The translations under genes were made by a program, and so were the position numbers. The notes below the pieces were generated by a model. The model worked only from the letters and a program-made list of their open reading frames with translations. It searched no databases and was not told where the DNA came from. From Vannielia litorea (GTDB lineage Bacteria; Pseudomonadota; Alphaproteobacteria; Rhodobacterales; Rhodobacteraceae), in contig NZ_FSRL01000001.1 of NCBI RefSeq assembly GCF_900142295.1, positions 1,054,001 through 1,118,000 of the forward strand: 64,000 bases of DNA, read 5' to 3'. This document shows positions 26,955-35,384 of this stretch, piece after piece. Positions within the stretch are counted from its first letter, which is position 1. The number at the start of each line of letters is the position of its first letter.

Positions 26955-28118
26955 GTGACCCCACGCGACATTCTCGAAAAGCTGGTTTCGTTTCCGACCG
27001 TCTCCTCGGCTTCCAACCTCGACCTGATCGACTGGGTGGAGGGCTGGCTCGCGGAGCGTGGCATCGCCGCGACGCGGGTGCCCGATTCCACCGGACAGAA
27101 GGCGGCGCTCTTTGCCTCGGTGGGGCCGGATGCGCCGGGCGGCGTGCTGCTCTCGGGCCATACCGACGTGGTGCCGGTGGAAGGGCAGAGCTGGGCCAGC
27201 GACCCCTGGCGCGTGGAGGAGCGCGACGGGCGGCTCTACGGGCGGGGCGTGGCCGACATGAAGGGGTTCGACGCGCTGGCGCTCTGGGCGATGGGGCAGG
27301 CCGCCGAGCGGGGCGTTGCGCGCCCCCTCCAGATCGGTCTCAGCTACGACGAGGAGATCGGCTGTTTCGGCGCGCCGCCGATGATCGAGGCGCTTCAGGC
27401 CAGCGGGCTGCCGCGGGCGGAGGCGGTGATCGTGGGCGAGCCCTCGATGCTGAAGCCGGTCACCGGGCACAAGGGCAACCTCGGCTTCCGGATCGAGGTG
27501 AAGGGCTTTCCGGTGCATTCGTCGATGATGCACGAGGGGGTCAGCGCGATCATGGAGGCGGCGCGGCTCATTGGCTGGGCCAACGAGGTGAACGCGGCGC
27601 AGTTCGCCCGCGTGCCCACGACGGAGGAGGCGGTGTTCACCCCGCCCTGCACGACCCTGCACGTGGGCCGGATCAGGGGCGGAGAGGTGCATAACATCAC
27701 CGCGGAGCATTGCGAATTGCTGTTCGATTTCAGGGTGATGCCGATGGAGGCGACCGCCGATTGGCGGGCGCGGCTGCGCGCCGAGGTGGCCGGGATCGAG
27801 GCCGGCATGAAGGCGGTGCACCCGGAGGCGGGTTTTGCCCTGCAGGAGCTTTTCGACGTGCCCGGCCTTGCGCCGGAAACCGGAGAGGCGGCCCGCGCCG
27901 AGCCGCTTGTGCGGGCGCTGACCGGCGATAACGGGCCGGGGCGGGTGGTGAGCTTTGCCTCGGAGGCCGGGCAATTCCAGGAGGCGCGTTACTCGACCGT
28001 GATTTGCGGTCCGGGAGACATTGCACAGGCTCACAAGGCAGACGAATATATGACCATCGCACAATTCGACGAAGGCCGCCGCTACATGGAGCGGCTGCTC
28101 GATCACCTCAAGGAGTAA
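26955..28118 (+). CDS. argE: M20 metallopeptidase, acetylornithine deacetylase type
   Basis: A 387-residue di-zinc hydrolase. The metal-site blocks of the ArgE/DapE/CPG2 family are all present: SGHTDVVPVEGQSW, YGRGVADMKGFDALAL, and DEEIGCFGAPP with the catalytic Glu, followed by VGEPS. The C-terminal CGPGDIAQAHKADEY block fits the ArgE branch, which deacetylates N-acetylornithine in arginine synthesis. It begins with GTG; the next gene, another M20 enzyme, starts 6 bp after its stop. With a peptide-type importer next door, a catabolic deacylase role is also possible. Confidence 0.85.
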   Translation: MTPRDILEKLVSFPTVSSASNLDLIDWVEGWLAERGIAATRVPDSTGQKAALFASVGPDAPGGVLLSGHTDVVPVEGQSWASDPWRVEERDGRLYGRGVADMKGFDALALWAMGQAAERGVARPLQIGLSYDEEIGCFGAPPMIEALQASGLPRAEAVIVGEPSMLKPVTGHKGNLGFRIEVKGFPVHSSMMHEGVSAIMEAARLIGWANEVNAAQFARVPTTEEAVFTPPCTTLHVGRIRGGEVHNITAEHCELLFDFRVMPMEATADWRARLRAEVAGIEAGMKAVHPEAGFALQELFDVPGLAPETGEAARAEPLVRALTGDNGPGRVVSFASEAGQFQEARYSTVICGPGDIAQAHKADEYMTIAQFDEGRRYMERLLDHLKE

Positions 28119-28124
28119 CCCGAA

Positions 28125-29288
28125 GTGCCCATCAAGAATCGACTCTCCGAGATGCAGCCCGAGATCGCCGCCTGGCGGCAGGACCTGCACATGCATCCGG
28201 AAATCCTGTTCGAGACTCACCGGACCTCGAGGCTGGTGGCCGACAAGTTGCGGGACTTCGGGTGCGACGAGGTGACCGAGGGGATCGGGCGCACCGGCGT
28301 GGTGGCTGTCATCAAGGGCAAGGCAAATGGCTCGGGCAAGGTGATCGGGCTCAGGGCCGACATGGACGCGCTGCCGATCAACGAGCAGACCGGGCTCGAC
28401 TATGCCTCGAAGACGCCGGGCGCGATGCATGCCTGCGGCCATGACGGCCATACCGCGATGCTGCTGGGGGCCGCGAAGTACCTCGCCGAGACCCGCAACT
28501 TCGACGGCACCGTGGTGGTGATCTTCCAGCCCGCCGAGGAGGGTGGCGGCGGTGGCCGGGAGATGTGCGAGGACGGGATGATGGAGAAGTGGGGCATCCA
28601 GGAGGTCTACGGGATGCACAACTGGCCGGGCCTGCCGACCGGCAGCTTTGCCATCCGGCCCGGCGCCTTCTTTGCCGCGACCGACCAGTTCATCATTGAT
28701 ATCGAGGGAAAGGGCGGCCATGCGGCCAAGCCGCAGGAGACCGTGGATTCGACGGTGGTGGCCTCGCACACGGTGCTGGCGCTCCAGACCATCGTGAGCC
28801 GCAACTCGGACCCGACCAAGGAGGCGGTGGTTTCGGTCACCAGCTTCGAGACCTCGAGCAAGGCCTTCAACGTGATCCCGCAGCGGGTGGAACTGAAGGG
28901 GACGGTGCGGACGCTGAGCGCCGACACCCGCGCGCTGGTGGAGAAGCGGCTGCCGGAGATCGCCGAGAAATGCGCCGAGATGTTCGGGGCCAAGGCCAAG
29001 GTCACCTACATGCGGGGCTACCCGGTGATGGTGAACTCCGAGGAGCAAACGGCCTTTGCGGCGGAGGTTGCGGCCTCGGTGGCGGGCGAATGCGCGGAGG
29101 CACCGCTGGTGATGGGGGGCGAGGACTTTGCCTTCATGCTGGAGGAGCGGCCGGGGGCCTATATCCTCGTCGGCAATGGCGACACCGCAGCGGTGCATCA
29201 CCCGGAGTACAACTTCAACGACGAAGCGATTCCGGCGGGTTGCAGCTGGTGGGCGGAGATCGTGGAAAAGCGGATGCCCGCGGCCTGA
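28125..29288 (+). CDS. M20 family amidohydrolase (aminoacylase / hippurate hydrolase type)
   Basis: A 387-residue metal-dependent amidohydrolase. HACGHDGHTAMLLGAA carries the metal-binding Cys and His residues of the HipO/AmaA subgroup. RADMDALPINEQTG, QPAEEGGGGGREM and MHNWPGLPTG complete the active site. These enzymes remove N-acyl or N-aroyl groups from amino acids. It starts with GTG 6 bp after argE, so the two M20 genes form an operon and may handle related N-acyl compounds. Confidence 0.9.
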   Translation: MPIKNRLSEMQPEIAAWRQDLHMHPEILFETHRTSRLVADKLRDFGCDEVTEGIGRTGVVAVIKGKANGSGKVIGLRADMDALPINEQTGLDYASKTPGAMHACGHDGHTAMLLGAAKYLAETRNFDGTVVVIFQPAEEGGGGGREMCEDGMMEKWGIQEVYGMHNWPGLPTGSFAIRPGAFFAATDQFIIDIEGKGGHAAKPQETVDSTVVASHTVLALQTIVSRNSDPTKEAVVSVTSFETSSKAFNVIPQRVELKGTVRTLSADTRALVEKRLPEIAEKCAEMFGAKAKVTYMRGYPVMVNSEEQTAFAAEVAASVAGECAEAPLVMGGEDFAFMLEERPGAYILVGNGDTAAVHHPEYNFNDEAIPAGCSWWAEIVEKRMPAA

Positions 29289-29305
29289 GGCCGGGTGACC
29301 GGGAT

Positions 29306-29335
29306 CTGTGCCGTCAGCCCGTTCTGACGGCACAG
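29306..29335. terminator. Hairpin after the M20 operon
   Basis: Perfect 12-bp stem CTGTGCCGTCAG / CTGACGGCACAG with a 6-nt loop, 18 bp after the stop codon at 29288. No T-run follows, so termination would be imperfect or Rho-assisted. Confidence 0.55.
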
Positions 29336-29444
29336 GCACGACCCGGGCACAGTGTTTTCATACGTCTTTTGACATGGGTGGCGCGGGCCAAGGCGGCGCG
29401 CGATGACGCCGGTGTGGCGTGGCGGCCCGGGTGTGGGGGCGGGG

Positions 29445-29524
29445 AGATCCTCGGGTCGGGCCCGAGGATGACCTGTGCGTTGGGGGCTTGGGGGTAGATC
29501 CTCGGGTCGGGGCCCGAGGATGAC
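29445..29524. repeat. Two direct copies of the ATCCTCGGG palindrome
   Basis: Hairpin units at 29447-29469 and 29498-29521 share AGATCCTCGGGTCGGG and end in CCCGAGGATGACCTG. They are in the same orientation, 51-52 bp apart. They belong to the dispersed palindrome family also found near 35.3, 38.4, 59.1 and 59.5 kb. Confidence 0.85.
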
Positions 29525-29555
29525 CTGCCGCAAGCCGAGGCGGAATGCGCCGGGG

Positions 29556-29714
29556 TCAGCCGTAGATGGCGGTGCGGGCGATCCGGCTGGCGTCTTCGGG
29601 GAAGAGGCCGAGGTCGAGGGCCACATCACGCGGCATGGAGGCGATCTCGTCGCGGGTGCGGACGTAGGCGCGGTGCTTGGCGTAGGCGGCGCGAAGGGTG
29701 TTCAAGACGGTCAT
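29556..29714 (-). CDS. DUF1127 family small protein
   Basis: A 52-residue basic protein with the DUF1127 pattern: a short N-terminal helix, then RTRDEIASMPRDVALDLGLF, which matches the YjiS-like core. Members in alphaproteobacteria are small cytoplasmic proteins, some binding RNA and tied to phosphate or carbon metabolism. The ATG at 29714 follows AAAGGAC. A GTTTGCGCTAAC element 78 bp upstream of the start resembles the operator-like motif near the two gap genes. Confidence 0.8.
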   Translation of the reverse strand: MTVLNTLRAAYAKHRAYVRTRDEIASMPRDVALDLGLFPEDASRIARTAIYG

Positions 29715-29791
29715 CGGTGCTGTCCTTTCTCTGATCAGTCTGTCCTCTTGTGATGCAGAGATAGTCATGCTGCAGCGCGGCACAACGGACA

Positions 29792-29803
29792 GTTTGCGCT
29801 AAC
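29792..29803 (-). promoter_or_regulatory. Operator-like motif upstream of the DUF1127 gene
   Basis: GTTTGCGCTAAC at 29792-29803 differs by two bases from the core GTTAGCGCTAAC that best fits the elements before the two gap genes. It is a weak match taken alone; its position upstream of DUF1127 makes it plausible. Confidence 0.35.
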
Positions 29804-29851
29804 GGGATTGCGCTGGCTGCATGGCTCAAGGGCAGGAGCCATGCGTGAGGG

Positions 29852-30481
29852 TCAGAAGGGGGAAAGGGCGCCGATCTGCACCAGCCCGCGCAGCACCGCA
29901 TCTACCGCAACGGCGGCCAGGATCATGCCCATGACGCGGGAGATGATCGAGGCCCCGGCCGGGCCGATCAGCTTGAGGATCGGGGAGGCGAGGTAGAGAA
30001 AGACGAGGGTGACGGCGAGGATTACCAGCAGGATGCCGGCCGTCTGCGCCTGGTGGCTGATCGAGAAGCGGTCGTTGTCGGTGAGCACCACGACGGCCAG
30101 CATGGCCCCGGGCGAGGCGATGGAGGGTATGGCGACCGGGTGGATCGCCGTCTGGGTCGTGCTCTCCTCGGCCTCGGCGATCTCGGCCTCGGGCTTGCCC
30201 GGCCCGAAGATCATCGAGAGCGCGAAGAGGAAGAGCACCAGCCCGCCGGCGATCTGGAAGGAGGGCAGGCCGAGGCCGAGCGCCTCGAGGATCACCTGGC
30301 CCGCCACCATGAAGGCCAGCAGCACCGAGCCCGCCACGATCACTGCCTTGATCGCCACCTTGCGCCGCGCACGGGTGGTGAGCCCGGCGGTGACGGCGAG
30401 GAACACCGGCACGGTGCCGATCGGGTCGATCACGACCCAGAGCGTGATGAACTCTTGCAGGAGCTGTTCGAAGGGGAGCAT
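29852..30481 (-). CDS. MarC family integral membrane protein
   Basis: A 209-residue protein with about six membrane helices, matching the MarC/UPF0056 family: WVVIDPIGTVPVFLAVTAG near the N-terminus and GAMLAVVVLTDN in the middle are typical. Despite the name, MarC proteins have no proven role in multidrug resistance; a transport or solute-exit function is proposed. It is alone on the minus strand between DUF1127 and gap, bounded upstream by the gap terminator. Confidence 0.85.
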   Translation of the reverse strand: MLPFEQLLQEFITLWVVIDPIGTVPVFLAVTAGLTTRARRKVAIKAVIVAGSVLLAFMVAGQVILEALGLGLPSFQIAGGLVLFLFALSMIFGPGKPEAEIAEAEESTTQTAIHPVAIPSIASPGAMLAVVVLTDNDRFSISHQAQTAGILLVILAVTLVFLYLASPILKLIGPAGASIISRVMGMILAAVAVDAVLRGLVQIGALSPF

Positions 30482-30538
30482 GGGCGGCGGTCACCGAGGA
30501 TGAGAGGTGCTGGCATCCACCGGCTGGGGAGGCACAAG

Positions 30539-30574
30539 AAAAAGGGGGCTGCCGCTGATGTAGCGGCAGCCCCC
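30539..30574 (-). terminator. Rho-independent terminator of the first gap gene
   Basis: Perfect 13-bp stem (30544-30556 with 30562-30574), loop GATGT, followed on the minus strand by five T. It starts 24 bp after the gap stop codon and is the strongest terminator in the window. Confidence 0.9.
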
Positions 30575-30597
30575 TCGCTGTGCAATGCGGCGTGGTG

Positions 30598-31599
30598 TCA
30601 GATGAGCTTGCCCATCGCCACGGCGGTGTCGGACATGCGGTTGGAGAAGCCCCACTCGTTGTCATACCAGCTGAGGATCCGGCACATGGTGCCCTCCATC
30701 ACCTTGGTCTGGTCGAGGGCGAAGGTGGAGCTGTGCGGGTCGTGGTTGAAGTCGATCGACACGTTGGGCTGATCGGTCACGCCGAGGATGCCCTTGAGCG
30801 GGCCTGCGGCGGCGGCCTTCATCGCCTCGTTGATCTCTTCGACCGTGGTTTCGCGGGCGGCCTCGAAGGTGAGATCCACCACCGAGACGTTGGGGGTGGG
30901 CACCCGGATCGCCACGCCGTCGAGTTTGCCGTTCAGCTCGGGCAGCACCAGGCCCACGGCCTTGGCCGCCCCGGTGCTGGTGGGGATCATCGACATGGCG
31001 GCGGCGCGGGCGCGGTAGAGATCCTTGTGCATGGTGTCCAGCGTCGGCTGGTCGCCGGTGTAGCTGTGGATCGTCGTCATGAAGCCCTTGGCGATGCCGA
31101 TGCTGTCGTTCAGCACCTTGGCCACCGGTGCGAGGCAGTTGGTGGTGCAGGACGCGTTGGAGACGACGACGTGATCGGAGGTCAGCGTGTCGTGGTTGAC
31201 GCCGTAGACGATGGTGGCATCGGCGTTCTTGCCCGGCGCGGAGATGAGCACGCGGGAGGAGCCGTTCTCGAGGTGGGCCTGGCAAGCCTCCTTGGAGGTG
31301 AAGATGCCGGTGCATTCCATCACAACGTCGACATCCTTCCAGGGCAGCTCGGCCGGGTTGCGGATGGCGGTGACCTCGATCGGGCCGCGGCCCACGTCGA
31401 TGGTGTTACCCTTCACCGTGACCTCGCCGGGGAAGCGGCCGTGCACGCTGTCGAAGCGGATCAGGTGGGCGTTGGTCTCGACCGGGCCGAGATCGTTGAT
31501 GGCGATCACCTCGATATCGGTGCGGCCCGATTCGATGATGGCGCGGAGCACGTTGCGGCCGATGCGGCCGAACCCGTTGATTGCAACCTTGACGGCCAT
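30598..31599 (-). CDS. gap: Glyceraldehyde-3-phosphate dehydrogenase, NAD-type paralogue
   Basis: A 333-residue GAPDH. The Rossmann motif is NGFGRIGR at 8-15 and the catalytic Cys is 151 ([12 protein letters not shown]), with a C-terminal [13 protein letters not shown] block. Residues 34-37 read INDL; the Asp at 36 matches the ribose-binding Asp that favours NAD over NADP. It oxidises glyceraldehyde-3-phosphate in glycolysis and works in reverse in gluconeogenesis. The ATG at 31599 follows AAGGAGGTTCTC. A TGTTAACGCTAACA element sits 19 bp upstream of the start. Confidence 0.96.
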   Translation of the reverse strand: MAVKVAINGFGRIGRNVLRAIIESGRTDIEVIAINDLGPVETNAHLIRFDSVHGRFPGEVTVKGNTIDVGRGPIEVTAIRNPAELPWKDVDVVMECTGIFTSKEACQAHLENGSSRVLISAPGKNADATIVYGVNHDTLTSDHVVVSNASCTTNCLAPVAKVLNDSIGIAKGFMTTIHSYTGDQPTLDTMHKDLYRARAAAMSMIPTSTGAAKAVGLVLPELNGKLDGVAIRVPTPNVSVVDLTFEAARETTVEEINEAMKAAAAGPLKGILGVTDQPNVSIDFNHDPHSSTFALDQTKVMEGTMCRILSWYDNEWGFSNRMSDTAVAMGKLI

Positions 31600-31617
31600 G
31601 AGAACCTCCTTCGTGAG

Positions 31618-31631
31618 TGTTAACGCTAACA
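31618..31631 (-). promoter_or_regulatory. LacI-type operator before gap
   Basis: TGTTAACGCTAACA is palindromic except for one base (ideal TGTTAGCGCTAACA). It lies 19-32 bp upstream of the gap ATG, where bound protein would block the promoter or early transcript. CceR, a LacI-family regulator of central carbon genes in Rhodobacter, is a candidate binder (inference). Confidence 0.6.
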
Positions 31632-31883
31632 TTGCGATTGCGGGCCGCATGTCAAGCCGACGCGGCACAGACGCGGGCTGAAGACAGCATACACCGGAGC
31701 CGACAAAGGGCGAGGGGGCAGACGCGCGCCCCGGGACCGGCGCGAAAAATTTTTTGGAACGGATCGGCGCGCTGCCGTGTTGGGGAGGCAATGACGGTGC
31801 AGCGGCCGGCCAATGGTGGCCCCGCGAGGCACCGACCCCGATACAGAGATCGGGGACCAAGACGATATAGGAGTGAATCCGAT

Positions 31884-32342
31884 ATGAAACGCCTGATGAT
31901 GACCGTTGCCGCCGTTGCCATGACCGCTGGTGCCAGCTTTGCCATGACTCCGGACCAGCTGCGTGACGCGGTCGCCGCCAACCTGACCGAATTCGCGCCG
32001 GAAGTCGAAGTCGAAACCCTGACCGACGACCAGATCCGCCTGATCTACGTGGCCACCTCGGACTCCGGCAAATCGGCCGGTGAGAAGAACATGGCCGTTC
32101 AGGAGATCATCGAAGGGACCCGCGCCGAATATTACGCCGATCTGGCCGATGGCGACATCGACCTGGAGCTCGACGTGAACAACATGCGCGAGATCCTGCA
32201 AGCCAAGCTCGACATTCGCGGCTGGGACTACCAGGTGTCGGAGCTCGACGACCAGGAAGTCGCCGCGCTGGCGCAGGCCTTCAACAACGGCAACTCGCCC
32301 GCCGAGATCGAAGCTGCCGTGAAGAGCGCCTTCGAGAGCTGA
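31884..32342 (+). CDS. Exported acidic hypothetical protein
   Basis: A 152-residue protein with a signal peptide ([20 protein letters not shown]). The mature chain is acidic and helical, with repeated short motifs ([31 protein letters not shown]) but no domain I recognise. The ATG at 31884 follows ATAGGAGTG. It is divergent from gap, and a terminator follows 28 bp after its stop, so it is a single-gene unit. Confidence 0.7.
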   Translation: MKRLMMTVAAVAMTAGASFAMTPDQLRDAVAANLTEFAPEVEVETLTDDQIRLIYVATSDSGKSAGEKNMAVQEIIEGTRAEYYADLADGDIDLELDVNNMREILQAKLDIRGWDYQVSELDDQEVAALAQAFNNGNSPAEIEAAVKSAFES

Positions 32343-32369
32343 TACGACGCTTCGCGCAACGCGAACAGG

Positions 32370-32395
32370 GGGCCGTCCGGTTGGGCGGCCCTTTT
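32370..32395 (+). terminator. Terminator after the exported acidic protein
   Basis: Nine-base stem GGGCCGTCC/GGGCGGCCC (one wobble) with loop GGTT, followed by TTTT. It lies 27 bp past the stop codon. Confidence 0.8.
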
Positions 32396-32403
32396 CGCGT
32401 GGG

Positions 32404-32547
32404 TCAGCGCCAGAAGGCCATCCACTCGGTGAGGGCGGCGAATTTCTTCAGCAGGAAAAGGGTGGCGGCGGCGTCGTTGAGCAGGCCGTCAGCCAGCAGG
32501 GCGGCGAGGATGAGGGCGAAGACGATGATGGCGAGCCGGTTGGTCAT
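32404..32547 (-). CDS. 47-residue membrane protein between the gap genes
   Basis: A small protein made of one hydrophobic helix (LAIIVFALILAALLADGLL) and a second amphipathic/hydrophobic stretch ending LTEWMAFWR. It lies 131 bp downstream of the second gap gene on the same strand and may be co-transcribed. I recall similar short proteins beside gap in related bacteria, but the function is unknown. Confidence 0.55.
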   Translation of the reverse strand: MTNRLAIIVFALILAALLADGLLNDAAATLFLLKKFAALTEWMAFWR

Positions 32548-32678
32548 GGGCCTGCTGTAGAGATGGAATGTGGCGATTTCCAGTCGGGGCAGGGCAAGGC
32601 TCGCAACGGCCCCGGTCGGGAGCCTTGCCTCGGGTGGTGCAGATCGTTCCTGGCGCGGGCAGCAAGGCCCGGCGGGGC

Positions 32679-33677
32679 TCAGTTCAGGCGGCCCATGTGG
32701 CCGGCGACGTCGGCCATGCGGGCGGAGAAGCCCCATTCGTTGTCGTACCAGGCCAGCACGCGCACGAGGCGGCCCACCACCTTGGTCTGGTCGGGGGCAA
32801 AGATGGAGCTTTGCGGCGTGTGGTTGAAGTCGATCGAGACCTTGGGCGCGGGGTCGTAGGCCATGACCATGCCCATGTGCCCGGCGCAGGCCTCGCGGAC
32901 AACCTCGTTGACGTTGTCCACACTCACGTCGCGGGCGGCGGTGAAGGTGAGGTCGACCGCCGAGACGTTGGGGGTGGGCACGCGCATGGCGGTGCCGTCG
33001 AGCTTGCCGGCGAGCTCGGGCAGCACCTCGCCGAGGGCCTTGGCGGCGCCGGTGGAGGTGGGGATCATCGCCATGGCGGCGGCGCGGGCGCGGTAGAGAT
33101 CCTTGTGGCGGCGGTCGAGCGTGGGCTGGTCGCCGGTGTAGCTGTGGATCGTGGTCATCAGGCCCTGCTCGATGCCGATGGCGTCGTTGAGCACCTTGGC
33201 CAGCGGCGCGAGGCAGTTGGTGGTGCAGGAGCCGTTGGAGACCATGCGCTCGGTGGGCCGCAGGGCGCGGTGGTTGACGCCGTAAACCACCGTGCGGTCG
33301 ACGTTGCTGGCGGGGGCGGAGATCAGCACCTTGCCGGCGCCGCGCTGGAGGTGGATGGCGGATTTGTGGCCGTCGTTGAAGGTGCCGGTGCATTCGAGCA
33401 CCACGTCGCAGCCGCCCCAGTCGAGCTCGGCGGGGTCGTAGCTGCTCATCACGTCGATCGGGCCGCGGCCGAGGTCGATGGCCTTGTCCTTGACGCGCAC
33501 CTCGCCGGGAAAGCGGCCGTGCACGGAGTCGTAGCGCAGCAGGTGGGCGTGGGTCTCGATGTCGCCGGGGGCGTTGATCCGGACCACCTGCACATCGTTG
33601 CGCGCGCTCTCGGCGATATGTGCCAGCGTGCAGCGCCCGATCCGGCCAAATCCGTTGATCCCGATGGTGATGGTCAT
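32679..33677 (-). CDS. Glyceraldehyde-3-phosphate dehydrogenase, second paralogue, NADP-like cofactor site
   Basis: A 332-residue GAPDH with Cys151 ([12 protein letters not shown]) and the NGFGRIGR motif, so probably catalytic. It differs from its paralogue in the cofactor pocket: residues 34-37 are INAP instead of INDL, so the Asp that selects NAD is gone, as in Bacillus subtilis GapB (NADP-preferring). Residues 189-190 in the S-loop are Arg-Arg where the other gap has Thr-Met. An NADP-using, gluconeogenic role is therefore likely (inference). It is transcribed in the same direction as gap, about 1.1 kb upstream. Confidence 0.93.
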   Translation of the reverse strand: MTITIGINGFGRIGRCTLAHIAESARNDVQVVRINAPGDIETHAHLLRYDSVHGRFPGEVRVKDKAIDLGRGPIDVMSSYDPAELDWGGCDVVLECTGTFNDGHKSAIHLQRGAGKVLISAPASNVDRTVVYGVNHRALRPTERMVSNGSCTTNCLAPLAKVLNDAIGIEQGLMTTIHSYTGDQPTLDRRHKDLYRARAAAMAMIPTSTGAAKALGEVLPELAGKLDGTAMRVPTPNVSAVDLTFTAARDVSVDNVNEVVREACAGHMGMVMAYDPAPKVSIDFNHTPQSSIFAPDQTKVVGRLVRVLAWYDNEWGFSARMADVAGHMGRLN

Positions 33678-33753
33678 GGTCGCGCTCCCTGCTTGCCCTT
33701 GGGGAGGCGGGTAGCATACCGGCGCATACCGGGGAAAGTGCAGGAAATCAGCG

Positions 33754-33798
33754 TGTTAGCGTAAACATCGCCTGTTAGCGATAGCAGTTTGCGCAAAC
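33754..33798 (-). promoter_or_regulatory. Cluster of operator-like palindromes before the second gap
   Basis: TGTTAGCGTAAACA (33754-33767) and TGTTAGCGATAGCA (33773-33786), 19 bp centre to centre, each two bases from the palindrome TGTTAGCGCTAACA. Directly adjacent is the perfect palindrome GTTTGCGCAAAC (33787-33798). The cluster lies 77-121 bp upstream of the gap2 start and about 76-120 bp before the divergent DUF808 start. Confidence 0.6.
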
Positions 33799-33873
33799 GC
33801 GCGCATTGCGGCCGCGTGGCTTGCCACCGGCCTCCGAATCCTTACCTTGCGAGGGGCGGAACAGGGAGCGGAC

Positions 33874-34827
33874 ATGAGCGGACTTCTGGCACTTCTGGAC
33901 GACGTGGCGGCGATTGCAAAGCTGGCGGCGGCCTCGATCGACGATATCGCCAGCCAGGCGGCCAAGGCGAGTGCCAAGGCGGCGGGCGCGGTGATCGACG
34001 ACGCGGCGGTGACGCCGAAATACGTGCACGGCTTCGAGCCCAAGCGCGAGCTGCCGATCGTGTGGAAGATCGCGCGGGGCTCGATCTTCAACAAGCTGGT
34101 GATCCTGCTGCCCGCGGCGCTGCTGCTTTCGGCCTTCGCGCCTTGGCTCATATACCCCTTGCTGATGGTGGGCGGGGCCTACCTGTGTTTCGAGGGGGCG
34201 GAGAAGGTGTGGCACGTGCTCCATCCAAGCTCGCACCATGTGGATATCCATATCGAGGGGGATGTGGCGCATCTGGAGGAGCAGAAGGTGAAGGGGGCGA
34301 TCAAGACCGACTTCATCCTCAGCGCCGAGATCATGACCATCATCCTCTCCAACCTGCCGACCGACTACAATGTCTGGTTCCAGGGCGCGGCGCTTGCGCT
34401 GGCGGGGCTGATGATCACCGCGGCCGTCTATGGCGGGGTGGCGGTGATCGTGAAGGCCGACGACGTGGGCCTCCACATGGCCGAGCGCGGACGGCTGGGG
34501 CTGACCCGGGCGCTGGGGCGCGGGATCGTGGTGGGGATGCCGGGGTTCCTGAAGCTGCTGATGATCATTGGCACCGCGGCGATGCTCTGGGTCGGCGGGC
34601 AGATCATCATCCATTCGCTGGCGGTTCTGGGCTGGCACGACCCGGAGCACTGGGTGCATGACATCGCGGTGGCCGCGGCGGCGCAGGTGCCCGAGGGCGC
34701 GCAGGGGATCGTGGAATGGGTCGCGGGCGCGGGGGTTGCGGGTGTCTTCGGCCTGCTGCTGGGCTTCGTGCTGATCCCGGTGGTGCAGCTGGTGATCGCG
34801 CCGACATGGAAGGCGGTGCGCGGGTGA
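33874..34827 (+). CDS. DUF808 family integral membrane protein
   Basis: A 317-residue protein of the DUF808/YedI family: the N-terminal MSGLLALLDDVAAIAKLAAA and the GGAYLCFEGAEKVWH block are typical. It has about five to six membrane helices. Function is unknown. The ATG at 33874 follows ACAGGGAGCG. It is divergent from the second gap gene. Confidence 0.88.
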   Translation: MSGLLALLDDVAAIAKLAAASIDDIASQAAKASAKAAGAVIDDAAVTPKYVHGFEPKRELPIVWKIARGSIFNKLVILLPAALLLSAFAPWLIYPLLMVGGAYLCFEGAEKVWHVLHPSSHHVDIHIEGDVAHLEEQKVKGAIKTDFILSAEIMTIILSNLPTDYNVWFQGAALALAGLMITAAVYGGVAVIVKADDVGLHMAERGRLGLTRALGRGIVVGMPGFLKLLMIIGTAAMLWVGGQIIIHSLAVLGWHDPEHWVHDIAVAAAAQVPEGAQGIVEWVAGAGVAGVFGLLLGFVLIPVVQLVIAPTWKAVRG

Positions 34828-34912
34828 GGCCGCGGGCGGCGGGTTGCGCCCACGCCGGGGCCGCGCCGGACGGCCGCGTGGGGCGCAGATGGCCCGCCCC
34901 GTGGAGGTCGGC

Positions 34913-35278
34913 ATGATGTGGCAATCGGTGGCGCTGCTGGTGGCGCGGCTGCTGATCGCGGCGCTCTTCGTCGGCGGTGCGCTGCAGAAGACCCAGCCGC
35001 AGGCGGTGATGGACCTGCTGGCGGGCCGGGGCATGCCGTCGTGGCTGGTCTGGCCGGCGCTGGCCTTCAACGCGGGCGCGGCGCTGTGCCTTGTGCTGGG
35101 CGTCTGGGTCACGCCGGTGGCGCTGGCGCTGGCGGCCTATTGCGCCTTTACCAGCATGTTCCACTACATCCCCAGCGACCCCTGGCAGATGACCATCTTC
35201 GTGAAGAACTGGGCGATTGCGGGCGGCTGCCTGGCGCTGGCCGTGGCCGGGCCGGGGCGGTTTGCGCTGGGGGGGTAG
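34913..35278 (+). CDS. DoxX family membrane protein
   Basis: A 121-residue protein with four membrane helices. ARLLIAALFVGGALQK in helix 1 and the P..AFNAGAALCLVLG helix fit the DoxX/DoxD-like family, whose members are small integral membrane proteins often linked to redox processes. I chose ATG 34913 for the GGAGG site 5 bp upstream; ATG 34889 would add eight residues without an own site. Confidence 0.75.
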   Translation: MMWQSVALLVARLLIAALFVGGALQKTQPQAVMDLLAGRGMPSWLVWPALAFNAGAALCLVLGVWVTPVALALAAYCAFTSMFHYIPSDPWQMTIFVKNWAIAGGCLALAVAGPGRFALGG

Positions 35279-35285
35279 CGCGGTC

Positions 35286-35347
35286 GTCCTCGGGCCTGCT
35301 CCGAGGACCTCTTGGCGGAAGATCCTCGGGGCGGGCCCGAGGATGAT
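35286..35347. repeat. Dispersed palindromic element, diverged copy
   Basis: Two hairpins: GTCCTCGG...CCGAGGAC (35286-35308) and ATCCTCGGG...CCCGAGGAT (35322-35344), ending GATGATG. Located between the convergent DoxX and tkt genes, where it could also act as a transcription stop. Confidence 0.75.
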
Positions 35348-35384
35348 GCTTTTGGAGGACGAGGGCGGCGCTGTGGCCTCCGCC

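Noticed and set aside
32679..33677. Second gap copy as a decayed duplicate
   Set aside because: The frame is full length, catalytic Cys and surrounding motifs are intact, and the changes cluster in the cofactor pocket, which indicates divergence in function and not decay.
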